A program made the translations under genes and the position numbers. Of a DNA stretch of 64,000 bases, positions 24,001 through 36,000 are shown in pieces. A model generated the notes under the pieces. The model was given only the letters and a program-made list of their open reading frames with translations, did not search any database and was not told the origin of the DNA. Source of the DNA: Talpa occidentalis (Eukaryota; Chordata; Mammalia; Eulipotyphla; Talpidae); assembly GCF_014898055.3 (NCBI RefSeq), contig NW_023601212.1, forward strand, positions 31,732,329-31,796,328. Reading direction: 5' to 3'. Position 1 is the stretch's first letter. Each line of letters begins with the position of its first letter.

Positions 24001-27000
24001 CTTGCACTTCCAGGTACCAGAGAGGGTGGGAGTGAGTGGGGCAGGGGAAGGGCACTGGGCTCCCTCCTCCTCAACCGCCTCCCATCCTGCCTACCACCAG
24101 GCCGGCCTCCTCTGGAACTCTCTGCTCCCTGCACAGGCGGCCACATCAAGAAGAGACCGAAGGACTGAACCAGAAAGACAGGGGGAAGGCTGAGGAGCAC
24201 TACAGAGACATTGCAGGCTCTTCTGGCAACCCAAAGAAGACGGAGAAGGAAGAAAGACAGACAGAGAAAGACGGACTTGAGGAGGAAGGAAGGGCAGGAG
24301 GAGGAGAAAGGAGGAAGGAAAGGGAAGAAAGACAAGAAAAAAAGAGGCGCAGACAGGTGTCCAGGCCGACTCTGGGACTCTGGTACCTGGAATACCAGCT
24401 GCTACAGTTTAGAGTGTGCTCTCTCAGGCAGGCTGATCGCAGGAGTGTGTCTGTCTGTCTGTCTGTCTGCAGCTCCCTGCGAGGCACACAGGTTGGGGTG
24501 GGGTATGTGGCTCCAGACACAAGGTTCACAGGCCTGAGATTTTGTTCCAGCTCCAGGATGCCCTGGTGGAGAGGCCGTGGGAGGGGCTGGTGCCCACTGG
24601 GCAGCTAAGGGCAGCAATGGGGAACAGGAGCCCCTGGCCTGGGAAGTCAGGGAAGTCCAGGGAAGTCAGGCTTCCGGGTCCTGCTTAGCGAGGAGGAGGG
24701 GCCGGGGAAGGCAAGGAAGGCTGGACACGAGGTCTCTGTGCAAACCACCCCCATGCCAGGACCACAGGGACGTGAAGAACTATCACTCCAAGAGGAAGTG
24801 GTGGACCACTCATTCGGGTGCACCACACTCCCCTTGTCCAAGTGTGCCCGCGCCCCATCACCCCAAGGCCTCTGAGAGCTCTGGCCTGGGTGGAGAAGAG
24901 CCCTCCAGCTCCTGGCAGGATACCTGGGCAGGTAAGCCCCACCCCCACCCCAGAGACTACATCCCACCAATGTGGAGACCAGAATCCCGTCCCCCCTCCA
25001 AAGGGATGCTGCAGCATGTCCAGACAAGCCCTGTCATTCGGGTTGATGGAGGGAGTGGAGGGCAGGGTAAGAGATGGGGAGAGGGAGATGACCAGGTGGA
25101 GGTGGGCAGGAGAAACCAGCACACACTCACCCTGAAGTAGGTAATGGTGGTGGGGGGGCCTCTGGTCTGAGCAGCTCCTCCCCCATCCTTCGAGGGGAAG
25201 GCGCCTGTCCAAACACATCCAAGTTGTCCCCAGGTCCTGTGGGACCAGGCGGAGGGGAGGGGTAGCCTGTGGCCAGAGTAGTGAAGCCCATGGTGGGCCG
25301 GAAGCTGGGGCTCCCGCTGCGGCTGCTCTGGGAGGGAGAGCCGGTGGACGAGGGCGTAGACTTTCGAGAGAAGCTGACAGCGGCCGGCGGCTGGAGAGTG
25401 ATCTCAGACATCTCCGCCTGCTGCAAGAGCCCCGGGCGGGGCCGGGCCCGGGCGGCCAGCTCAGGGGAGCCAGTACGGGAGCTGAGGGGACTTTGGGTCA
25501 GAGGCGAGAGCCGGGAGGGCTGTAGCACCACTTGATGTAAACTGGGCTCGGTGCGCCTGGCCTGCCGGGGGCTGGGCCGGGGCCGGGGCTGGGGCTCATA
25601 CCACCGAGTGTCCAGGCCAAATGTGCTGGGGCCACCGTGCCCCCCGGGCTCAGCCGGCTCGGGGTAAGGCAACACGGGTATGCCCATACCTTGGCTGGTA
25701 TGTCTTAGCTGCCCTTGGCTCACCAGAGGTTGCATAGGTCTATCCTGCCACTTGGTGGCGGCGGGCACTGGGACGGGGCCTCTGCCTGGCGACTTGCCTG
25801 CCCAACCCTTTGGTGCCTCCAGAGACAGGATGCCTGGGTAGGCCGAGGGTACCTGGAGGGAGGAGGGGGGCAGTCCTCGGGGGAGGCAGGCCTTGGACTG
25901 CAGACTCTCGGTCACGTCACAGGGGTGCAGCTGGTGGGGGAACATCATGGCTGGGGTTTCCAGTCCCCCAAAGGGGAACTCTGGCCGGCCCCAGGGCTCA
26001 GGGGAGCGCCCTCCTGTGGGTGTCTGAGTCAAGGGCAGCGTGCTGTTCGAACAATTCTCTCCGTTTTCCTCGGGGATGGTGGGGTGGCCAAAAGGCCCCT
26101 CGGTGTGCAGGGGTGGGGAGGACATGACAGAGCTCAAGGGGCTGCCCACTTCCGGCATGTAGAAGGGTGGAGGCTCCACCTCCCCAGGGCTGCTGCTGCT
26201 CAGGTACCCATAATACTGGCCATGGTGGAAGGGCCGGGGGGCGGGGGGCCTGGCCTGGCCCGTAGCCTGGAGTCGACCTTCCAGGCCGCTGGGTCCCTCC
26301 AGCCCACGGGGCTGGAACCGAGGGCTGTATGCTGGTGGTGGCAGGTAGGACTCCTGGCTGGATGACAGAGGGGTCAGCTGGGACTTCAGGGCAGCCACAG
26401 ATGTGGGCACTAGCGGGTCATCATTCTCCTCATCTGACTGGCGGAACTCGGGGTACATGTCCGTCTCCTCTGCAAAGGGAAAGCCCTCGATGCGCCTGCT
26501 CTTCATGGAGGGCTCCATCTCGGAGGGCTCCATCACAAAGCGGCCATCGGGACCTCTGCTGATCAGCTCGATGGGTGTAGTTGCCTCGGCCTCTGCCTCC
26601 GCCTTAGCCACGCTGTACTTCTTGCTGCTGATTGCCCTTTTGGTTTTCTTGTATAACGACAGCTCCTTCTCCCGGGTGGGGCTGAGCATCCTTTTGGCTG
26701 CTGGCTGACCTTGGTCATCGGAAGACTCTGATGGCGCCCGGAGTGTCCGGATGCTCTCGGGGCTCACCTTGCCAGAGGACAAGCTGTGGGGACAGTGGAG
26801 AGCAGGACAAGAGAGGCACACACCGTCCATTACTGCTTCTCTCCTCTTAACAAATCACAAACACAGGGGGAGATGAAATGCACATTTTGGTGCAAAACAC
26901 TCCTGCCCACTAGATATAGTCTAGATGCAAGTGGCCTGTTTGCATTCACATTTCTACTTTGATTCTGCCTGTTCCTGCTGCTGACCAGACTCTGCCTATT

Positions 27001-30000
27001 CACACCTCTAATTTCATCCCCAGGTTGCTTAGGCAATGCAAGTTCATTTCATATTCACTCAGACAAAACATACGAAGGCAAATCTACTGGGATGAAAAAA
27101 ATATGATGGAAACATTTTCCAAAGGTAAGGAGAAACAAATGATCTGCTGTTTTGTATGGTCTACACTACTAATCCCACTACTGGTGTAGACCAGTTAAAA
27201 TTGACACGTAGCTCAATCAATAGTGATCGCTCAGAAACACTGCTGTGTGCTGAGCCTGGTGGGCCATCCACTATCCTCTCCCTCCCACCCACACCACACA
27301 CAGAAGCATCTCATGGTTCTCCAGGGACACTTACGGAGACTCTAGACTCTTCCTGCAGTGAGTGATGGAGAGTGGGGGGTCTGGAAGGAAAAAGAGCAGG
27401 TTGTCTAGGGATGCTTAAGAACATATCAATCACCCCAGGTGTCACCAGGCCTGCAGCAAAGCCACAGAGGGAAGCACTCCTTCCTCTGTTGGTACCTTTG
27501 CATCCAGTTCAGAGGCCTGACTGCAGGTTCCTCCCACCCACTGCCCACCTGCTCTGTCTGCATCAAGGCGCTGGTTCCATCAGTCTCTCCCCACCATCCA
27601 TGCTGCCTTTTCCCTGCTTTCAAATCCAGTCCCACTGCAGCTTTACCCACAAGATCATAATTTCCCTATTTTCAGGGGACCATGCTAAAAAGGAACGGTC
27701 ACCTCTGATGAGGAATTGGGCCAGGTAGAGCAGGGGAGTGGTCAGGGACAGATACCCACCTTTTTTGCGCTTGAGCTTACGCTTGCGCTGCTTGTTGACG
27801 AAGCAGGCGGCCAGGGTGCTGAATAGGATGGCAGCCGCTAAGAAGCAGATGGTAGCTACGATTCCAGCCAACACAGGCCGCGCGAGCCCGTCGTCGGTCA
27901 GGTCTGGCTGTGGGAAGATGTCTGCGGGGAGGGCCGGGGACAAACAGGCCTGAGTTCCTCCCACCCTCCCAGACCCCCACCTACTCTGATACTAGTCCCC
28001 AGTATTTTCCCTGACCTCTGTAGAACAGACATTAAGGCTCAAGCTCCATGGCCCCCTGTCATACTGATGAGGTTTGTGTGGCAGGGGAAGGGGAGAGTGT
28101 GCAAAAGTCAAGGTCCTGCCACAGAGCTCGGGTATCTCAGTCCCAATAAGTGATATGGCACCGATCATGTCTACTGGCTCTGTGCATTTTGCACAGTGCT
28201 TTGATGCACGGCATCACACATCATCCCCATGAGGTCCACAAATCACATGTCTGCTCCCACTCCCTAAATGGTGACACTGACTGAGGGGAGCATGTGTCGA
28301 CTGGTACTCCAGGCCATGCCTGCATGGTGATGCCACCATCCAGTGGGGCCCTTTCTGCCTCATTGGGAAGGCACCTTGAGGGGAAAAAGTCATAGCAGGG
28401 GGGAGGGTCTATTCCTCTAGAACTCTGTCTGTCCACTTCTAACTTGTTACAGTGGAGGCCAGTAATCTCCACCAGGAAGATCAGGTTCAGATCTCCAGGG
28501 CTGGCAGGGACGTTAAGTGGAGCCTAATGTCCTCTTTTGTAAGCATAGAAGAGACTCTCATTTTGTACCCAGATTCACAGAGTTCCTAAGTAACAGAACC
28601 TGAGTAGACCCTGGCCTATTATACCTCATAAGACAGTTATATTAGTGAGTTCCTTCTAGGTTCATCAAAAGGGGAATCCATATAGTCTGTACATTTCTGG
28701 CCAGAAATAATTGCTATGTCAATAATAACACTGGATAAAAATAATCCAAGTCATGCTGACTGACTGAATGGAAAAATGAAGGCTGCAGCCATTGGAGAGG
28801 GAGGCCTTCAATCCAGGGGATGCTGAGGTCACTGCAGCCTTATTTATCCAGGAGGAACCTTCCGATCACGTAGGTTTCCTCCTGGGAGTCAGGCATAAAA
28901 ACCGCTGAATACAGAACAGTTCACTGAGATGAGCCTGCAAAACCCTCAAGTCCTCTATGCTGGCCTTGGCTGCAAACTATATTCTCTGTTTCTCCACCTC
29001 GCTGAGTCTCTTCCCTGGAGGGAAGCCAAGACAGAAGCATGCTGGGTTCTGCTGCCTATACTTTTTTCTGTGTAAAAAGTATACATATATGTCAGAAGTC
29101 ATACTTCACTCCACCCCCCACCACCTCCTGCAGGTTCTCCCCACCTGTCCACGCATCTGCCCATTCCACCCCTACCCTGTGCTTCTGTAACTATAAGCCC
29201 TGCCCATGAACTTCTTAGCCAGTTCCTTGCCAACTGGTCCTAAGGGTTTTTGTGAGAGCAGGACCCCAGGACACTGCTACTACTTCATCACTAAGTATCA
29301 GAGGAACAACTTCCCTGGGGGGGAAGGGACCCTGCTAAGTTTCAGGAACTGTAGCTGGAGAAAGATGTAGAGAATTGGGACCAGGGCCAAGAAAAAGAAA
29401 AATAAATGGAGAAAATGCTAGGGAGTTGGCTTTATTTAGCCTGGAAAAAAAAAAAAAATCAAGGGAGAGGAAAGAGTGGAGGGAAACAACACCAAACAGC
29501 AATTTTCCAAATAAAACCGCCATAATTATAAAGCAGTCTTATAATGGGCATTCAATAAATACTTGTTGACCTGTTGTCTCTTTGCTCCATCCCAGCCCAC
29601 CCCAGCACAGAGGATAGCACTGGAGGAAACAGAAAATAGATAGCAAAAGAACTTCAACCATGTGGATTTGATACTATCATGAGAAGACTGGCTGGATTCC
29701 TCTCCGTGGTTCTTACAGACACAGTCCTGAATGTGGGTCTTTAGTCGAACACACCCTGCCATCATTGGAGCAGAAGCACCAATCTGAGGGGCTTTGGCAG
29801 TGCTTTACCACACATTGTTCCAGCTAGAGCTCTCCTCTGTTCCCAGCCCAGCCTCTTTTCTCATATTAGCCATTTCACAAAGGGACTCCCATGTTAGAGA
29901 ACCCCCACACCCCAAAGTACCTGTGCTGGAGACACCCGCGATGTTGCTGGGCTCGCTGATCAGATCCTGCATGACGGCCAGAACCCGGAACTCGTACCAG

Positions 30001-33000
30001 GTGTCCTACAGCCCCAGGGGTAATACCCTGTCAGCCGAGGGGCTGAGACCACCACAGGCCCCACCGCCACTGACCCTGCAGTGATCTCTCATGGGAGAGG
30101 GCACCCAGGGCAGCAGAAGCATCTAACAACATGCTCTCTGCGGTTAAAAAAAAGTCCTCACTGTATCATCTGCCAGTTTCCATGCTGCAAACACCCTCAG
30201 CATGACTGATTTCAAACTATAAAAGGCTGCTGAAAGCAAAGCTGGGAAGAGATGCACAGGTAGGTAGTGGAAACCCCCTGAGCCAATGCTAGCATGAATT
30301 AACTGTCCAGGAAAGGGAGACTGAAAGACAGATGCGATTGTCTGTCTACATCTCTCCCACCAGGAAGAGACCAGAGTTTAAGGGGGATCAGCTGGGGTGG
30401 TCAGGCAATGTGGACTCTTCATTTGTTAATAGATCCTTCCCAGGCAAAGAAGGTAGTCCTTCCGGGAAATTTTTTCCGTCCATCCCGCCCCCAGGTTTAA
30501 CTCCTAGCAAGGAACTGAGGTCAGTGCCTGCTTATGTGTGCTGGCCCTGCCCTGGTTTGTGTCAACACTGGAACTCCCTGACTCGGTGGGGCTCCGTGGC
30601 AACAATCTGAGGATTCTAAACCTTGGAGGCCATTCTGGGAGAATACAGGAGCAGTGGTAGGCCAGGACTCCACCGGATCTCATACATCTGAGTTGGGTCA
30701 CTCAAAACTTCTAGAAAGAGCCATGTCACTTGAAGATTTGGGACAAAAAAGTCAGGGAAAATCCAGGCCCTCACCTGTGACAGATCCTTAGCAAAGAATT
30801 CTCCATCAGTGCCTGGAATGGCATCATCTAAAGTCTCCCAACGCTCTGCCACGCGAAACTCCATGACGTAGCGATCGATGGGAAAGCTGTGGTTGGCAGG
30901 GGGGAGCCAAGACAGGAGCACACCCTGCTGGGTCCGATTGGCTGTGAGGCACCTCGGTGGGGTAACCAGCACCAGGGGTTCTGGAGTTGTGATAGGGAAT
31001 GCTGTGCAGGGGAGGAAAGAGAAGGAAAGTAGCTCGGTGGGGAGGAGAGGCTGCTGTGGCCTCATCCACCCACATGCCACCTGCTGGCTAAACACCTGTC
31101 CCTGGGGACACCCTGGCCCAAGGTGGCAGTCCCATTCCCATGGCCTAGAGCAGGCATCATTTCAGGGGCCAGGGGCAGCAGGCAGAGCCCTCCTGACCAA
31201 GGGAAGTAGCAGGGCGAGAGGGCACAAGTCTCACAACTCTGTTTTGAGAGTACTTATAAAAAAAAAGTATAGGGGATGGAGTACTTCAAAAGGAAAAAGG
31301 AAAGAGAGAACTACAGGAAGAACACAAAATTAAATGTCATTATCTTTTTAATAAGAGGGGTTCTCTGTAAAGACACCACAAAACATAGCTTTCATTCTCT
31401 TCCAAGGAAGGAGGATGATCTTCCAAAGCACACACTTGCTCTTGCAAGTCCCCCATCGGCCCAAATAGAAAAAAAATAAGGCCCAGCAAGGGGCACTGCA
31501 GACTGGGGAGCCCTCCATCACTGCTCTCAGACCCTTGTGGTAGTAACGGATCCTGGCAAGGAAGGCGGTTGGTGCTGCCATTCCAGATGCCCACTCTGGC
31601 AGCAGAGAGGAAGGTAGACAACTGCCACTAAATGGGGCTGAGGCCCAAAGGCAAGAACCAGCAGTTGGTACAAAAAAAGGAAGAAGGGCCCCAAACCCCC
31701 CTGTGAAGCCACAGGAAGATGCAAACATGTGGCCTATGGCAGAAGGGTAAAATTCAAAGTTTCTTCCCCAACAGCAATCTGGCTCATGGGATGTAGGATG
31801 AGGTACTTTGGTCCAGGCCACCCCTAGAAAGTGACAGGGCAAATCCTCATTGGAGATCAAATGGCACGATCACATGAAGAGCTTAGCAAGGTGCCTGGCA
31901 TAAAAATGTCAGCTGCCAGGAACACCACTGCCACCCATGCCTTAGCCTATTCCCATTGCACTAAGAAACAACATCAAGACATCTGCCCAGGCCCTCACCT
32001 AAAGTGTTCACAGTGACCACCTCACTGAAGGCGCTGGTTCCCAGCTTATTCTGGGCCAGGACGCTGAACTGGTATGCTGTCTCGGGCTCCAGGGTGTCCA
32101 CCAGCAACCAGGTGGGTCCTGGTGGCACTGGCAAAGACAGCCAGTCGTGGGGCCCGAACTGTGCCCGCTTCATCCTGGCCAAAAGAAAGAGAGAAGATCG
32201 GGGGACAAAGGGGTGGGGTGGGTTACACTGGAGAGATGAGAATCCATGCAAGGTCCTTAGGGAGGTGGCAGTGGGCAGACCTGCCTTTCCAGGTTCGAGG
32301 ACAGGAAGAGGTGATGACCAAGGTGGAATGACCTTCCCAATTTTGACTGTGCCAATCCTTACCGTGCTGGGTCCTCAGCCAATGCTGGTATCTCCTCTAT
32401 GACAAGGGGCCCTTAGGGAGAATTGATGCTCAATATACTAGACAAATTACCAGTTACATTATGGGAGAATCTTACCCAGGGCACAACCCTAAGAGCGGCT
32501 CTGCCTTGGGAAAACAAGGACGCTGGGTCAAGGCAGGTACCATAGCAGCAAAGTGGGCATCTTGGCAATGGCTTAGACTAGGGAAGGAGCCCAAGTGTCC
32601 TCAGCTGCCCACCCTCCAGGGACAGCCAAAAATGGGACCTAGAGCAAGCCAGCACACTCATTCAGGCCGACCAGGTCTGAGTCACCTGGAGAAGTCTCCC
32701 CGTACTGGGGACTGGGATCCCTAAGCCTTATGGGTTAGAAATCACAATCAAGGTGAAGGTCATACCATGTATGGTGAATACTGGAAATAGGGGTGAGGGT
32801 TTCCCTGGCTCCGTGTGGCCCACCTAATTCCCCTGAGCAGCAAGGCGCCATCTACAGGTGCAGTGCCCAGCATCACCACAGGGAGGAGACATGATCCCGT
32901 GGGACTGACACCCTGGGAAGGCCTCTCCTTAAAGCCCTGAGCTTCAGTGGATGCCCACCAGGTTCCTGTCTAAGTTGAAAGGCTCACTACTGTGTATGCC

Positions 33001-36000
33001 CAAGAGGTTGAGCTGAGAGAGCAGAAAGCACAGCAAAACGAAGCTAGCACCAAACATCTGAATCGGTGCATGGAGCATCGGAGGCAGTCAGGAACGCAGA
33101 GGTAAGGAGACCTCCCAACCTCTGCAACCGCCCTTTCCCACCCTGGGGACCAAAGCAAGTGAGCGAAGAGTGAGAAAGCGATGCAGATGAGCAGCAGCGT
33201 GGAGCACAGCCACAAGCAGCAAGGGAGACCCCCATCTGTATGCAGACCTTCTACTCGGGCACCCCCACCACCGTCTCAGCCATGCCATGTGCTCTTCCCT
33301 AGCCACAGAGTCACCCAGTCATCTTGTAGGGGTCACCCCGCCCCCACCCTGCCTCAGAAGGAAGAGATTGGGTGGGTAGGTAGATGTAGGGGGAGAGGGG
33401 ATCCTGCTTGCAGTTCAGGGGGTTCCCCAAGCTAGATCTAGTTTGCCAATCCAGAATTCAAAACACCTACAATACACAGTTCAAGGAAATATCAAAACCA
33501 CCGTGGCAGGAATGAGCTTTCCCTGCTGGCAAGAGGAGTGTCAGGGGCTCTCCCTGGCTCTCCATGAGGCCCCACAGGAGTACTATGCTTCCTCTTCCCC
33601 AGGCCCTGGGGAATACGCACCCACTGAGACAGGGCTGCAAAGGAGGAAGTGAGATGGTCCATCCTCCCCACTCAAGGATGCCACCCATGATGCGGGCAGT
33701 CAGCTCTGGGCTCAGGATAGGAAAGTGAGGAGGGAGGACCCCAAAAGGCATGGAAAGGAGGTCAGCTGTGGCTTGTCTTTCTGCCTTTTCTGTATTTCTT
33801 GTCCTCGGTATACTGTTGAGATCCCAAGGTTTGGGCAAAGATCTCAAATCACCAATTTGGTTTATTAATAACAAAGCTTTAAAATCAGTAAAGACACAGA
33901 GTCCCAGAGAGAACATGTTAGGTAGATGTCAGGGACAGGGCACCACTTCACTCTGGTTTCTAGAACCACTGGGGAAGAGGCAGAATAAAAATCAGATTCT
34001 ATGCCAGGCTGGGATATTTCAACGCCCTGGAAGATTAAACATCTCTTCCAGACTCCAGAGGACAGAGGAACGCTGAAGAATGAAATAAGGGGCAGTGAGC
34101 TGAGCTGGAGAGAGGCCTGCAGAGGCATAGTCAAGTTAGCAACCACCAAACAGGATCCTAAACCTTCCCTAGCCAGGAACACAGGACTCCAGAGCCCCTT
34201 GCAGACACATCCAGCCCCCACAAGAACCTACTGTTGTGTCAACACACCTCGCCATCTGGAAGTGTGCCAGGAGGAGAACCGTGTCCTCACAATCTCCACC
34301 CACCCCGGGGCACTGACTGGAGTGGGGGTAGGGGGAGAAGCAGAGAGCAAAGCATGCGGGGGTGACTCACAGAGGTCCGTACCAAACTGAGAATGTCTGC
34401 TCGTATCCTCCATCATAGCCTGGCTCCCAGGACACGTTGGCAGTTGTCATGGAGACCTGGACCCGGACACTGGCCGGGGCATGGGGGCTGGTGCCTGGAG
34501 ACCAAGTGGAGACCTCTCAGACCGAAAAGAACTGAGTCCAAAAAGCTGGGCACCCTTATCTCGCTTCATAATCACAAAACGCGATCCCCCAAGTGGAGTG
34601 ATCAGGGATGAGGGTGTCCTCTGGGGAGTTGATGCCCCATCCCTAATAGGTAGCAGTGCTGGAGAAGGAAACCTGCCCCACAGTGCAGTCTAGTCACCTA
34701 GTGAGACAAGGCGTGAGCCTCAGGAATATGGCCCAAAGGGAAACTAGAACCTCATCATCCAGGCCAAAGCGCACATGGGGAGCACAGAAATACTCCCCCT
34801 TAAAATCACAGGCAAAGCCAGAGTCCCTCTCTGGCCTCGAGAGACAGCCATATTCCACCCCAATGCCAACGTGGGAGACGGCGCAGCACAGCAGATAGCA
34901 ACTTCAGCTTGGGTTTGAGTGATGTCACGCTGGCCGGGTCCCCCCAACCCCCACTCAGTGACCGGTACCCTTAGGAAATACCAGCTGCTACTCAGAAGCA
35001 TAAATGATGAGGTGCCACTGGTGGTAAATGCTCAAATATTGTAGCGCTTGTGTCCCCAGAAGCAGAGGTCGGGAGGACATACACTCAGGCAGAAGAAGTG
35101 GGGGCAGAAGGTGGGCACCAGACATGACCCTTAGACCTTGGCGAGGGAACCCTCATCCCCGACTCTGGCCCTTCCAGCTTCCCACCAGCCCTCGACAGCT
35201 CTGAGCGGTGGTGCTGGCCACGCTGGGGCATCGGCTCTGTGTCAGGGCAGCAGCAAGTACATCTACCTGTCCCTGTCAGAGGAAGGTTTCCCAGGACGGG
35301 CTCCGTGTCACCTTCCCTGACGCAGAGTCCACAGAGGGCTGAGCTGCATGTGGCGGGCTTCTGGTTTGGGGGTGGACTAACTCCAGAAAGATGCCCACAG
35401 AGAGCGTGGGTCCCTAGTCCCAGATCACAGCCCGCCAGCCCGCGCCCCGTACCGATGACGGTCAGGTGGGTACTGGCAGTGACGCTGGTGACCACGTTGG
35501 TGGCGATGCACTCCCACTCCCCGTGGTCCTCCTTACTCAGGGCTCGAAACTGGAGGCTCCCGCTGGGCAGGGCGTTGTGCTTGCTTCTGCTGGGCTTCCC
35601 TACCTTGGCCAAACAAGGGGGCAAGGAAAAGGGCAGGAGCAGGGCGGCAGGGGAGGACCAGGGCAGACAGGGAGGAAGAGAAGCCACCAACACCTCAGGC
35701 ATCTGAGAAGAGGGGGGAGGGGGCAGTTCCAGAGTGCTCAGCCTGCACCCCTCCTGCCCCGCCTCCGGGATGCCCATCATTCTGGGGGTCACCCTCAGCA
35801 CTTAGCACATGGCCCAGTCAGAACAGAGCCAGTTCCTGGGTTTTTGCCCGCCACCATAGTCCCCAACAGCTCCAGAACCCAGAGGTACCTTTCTCCATGT
35901 GATGACAGGAAAGGGGTCCCCTGCGGCAGCGCAGGGGATGAGCAGCTCTCGGCCGGCCTCCTGTCTGTACTCCCAGCCTGGTAGCACCGTAAAGTAAGGG

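Larger units (their letters stand above)
17615..25130 (-). other. IGSF9B: IGSF9B intron 18 (contains the alternative terminal exon)
   Basis: 7.5 kb spliced out in the long isoform. It contains the short-isoform exon, a MIR and GC-rich CpG-poor sequence at 21-24 kb with purine runs. For the short transcript a possible ATTAAA poly(A) signal is at 20911-20906; no AATAAA of note was found close to the stop. Confidence 0.6.

Noticed and set aside
23625..24335. 236-codon minus-strand open frame
   Set aside because: GC- and pyrimidine-rich intron sequence between IGSF9B exon options; no splice-compatible match to the family and no domain seen.
24402..24476. Short-isoform exon read in the frame ending PERAHSKL
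   Set aside because: That frame needs phase 0 from exon 18, which ends in phase 2; none of the acceptors that would fit (for example after an internal ACAG at 24462) keeps the conserved GxLQ start. Kept as a finding instead.
25715..26365. 216-codon plus-strand open frame
   Set aside because: Shadow of IGSF9B exon 18 on the other strand.
35085..35801. 238-codon minus-strand open frame taken as one exon
   Set aside because: Only 35603-35453 is coding (exon 11); the rest is intron read-through beyond good GT and AG sites.
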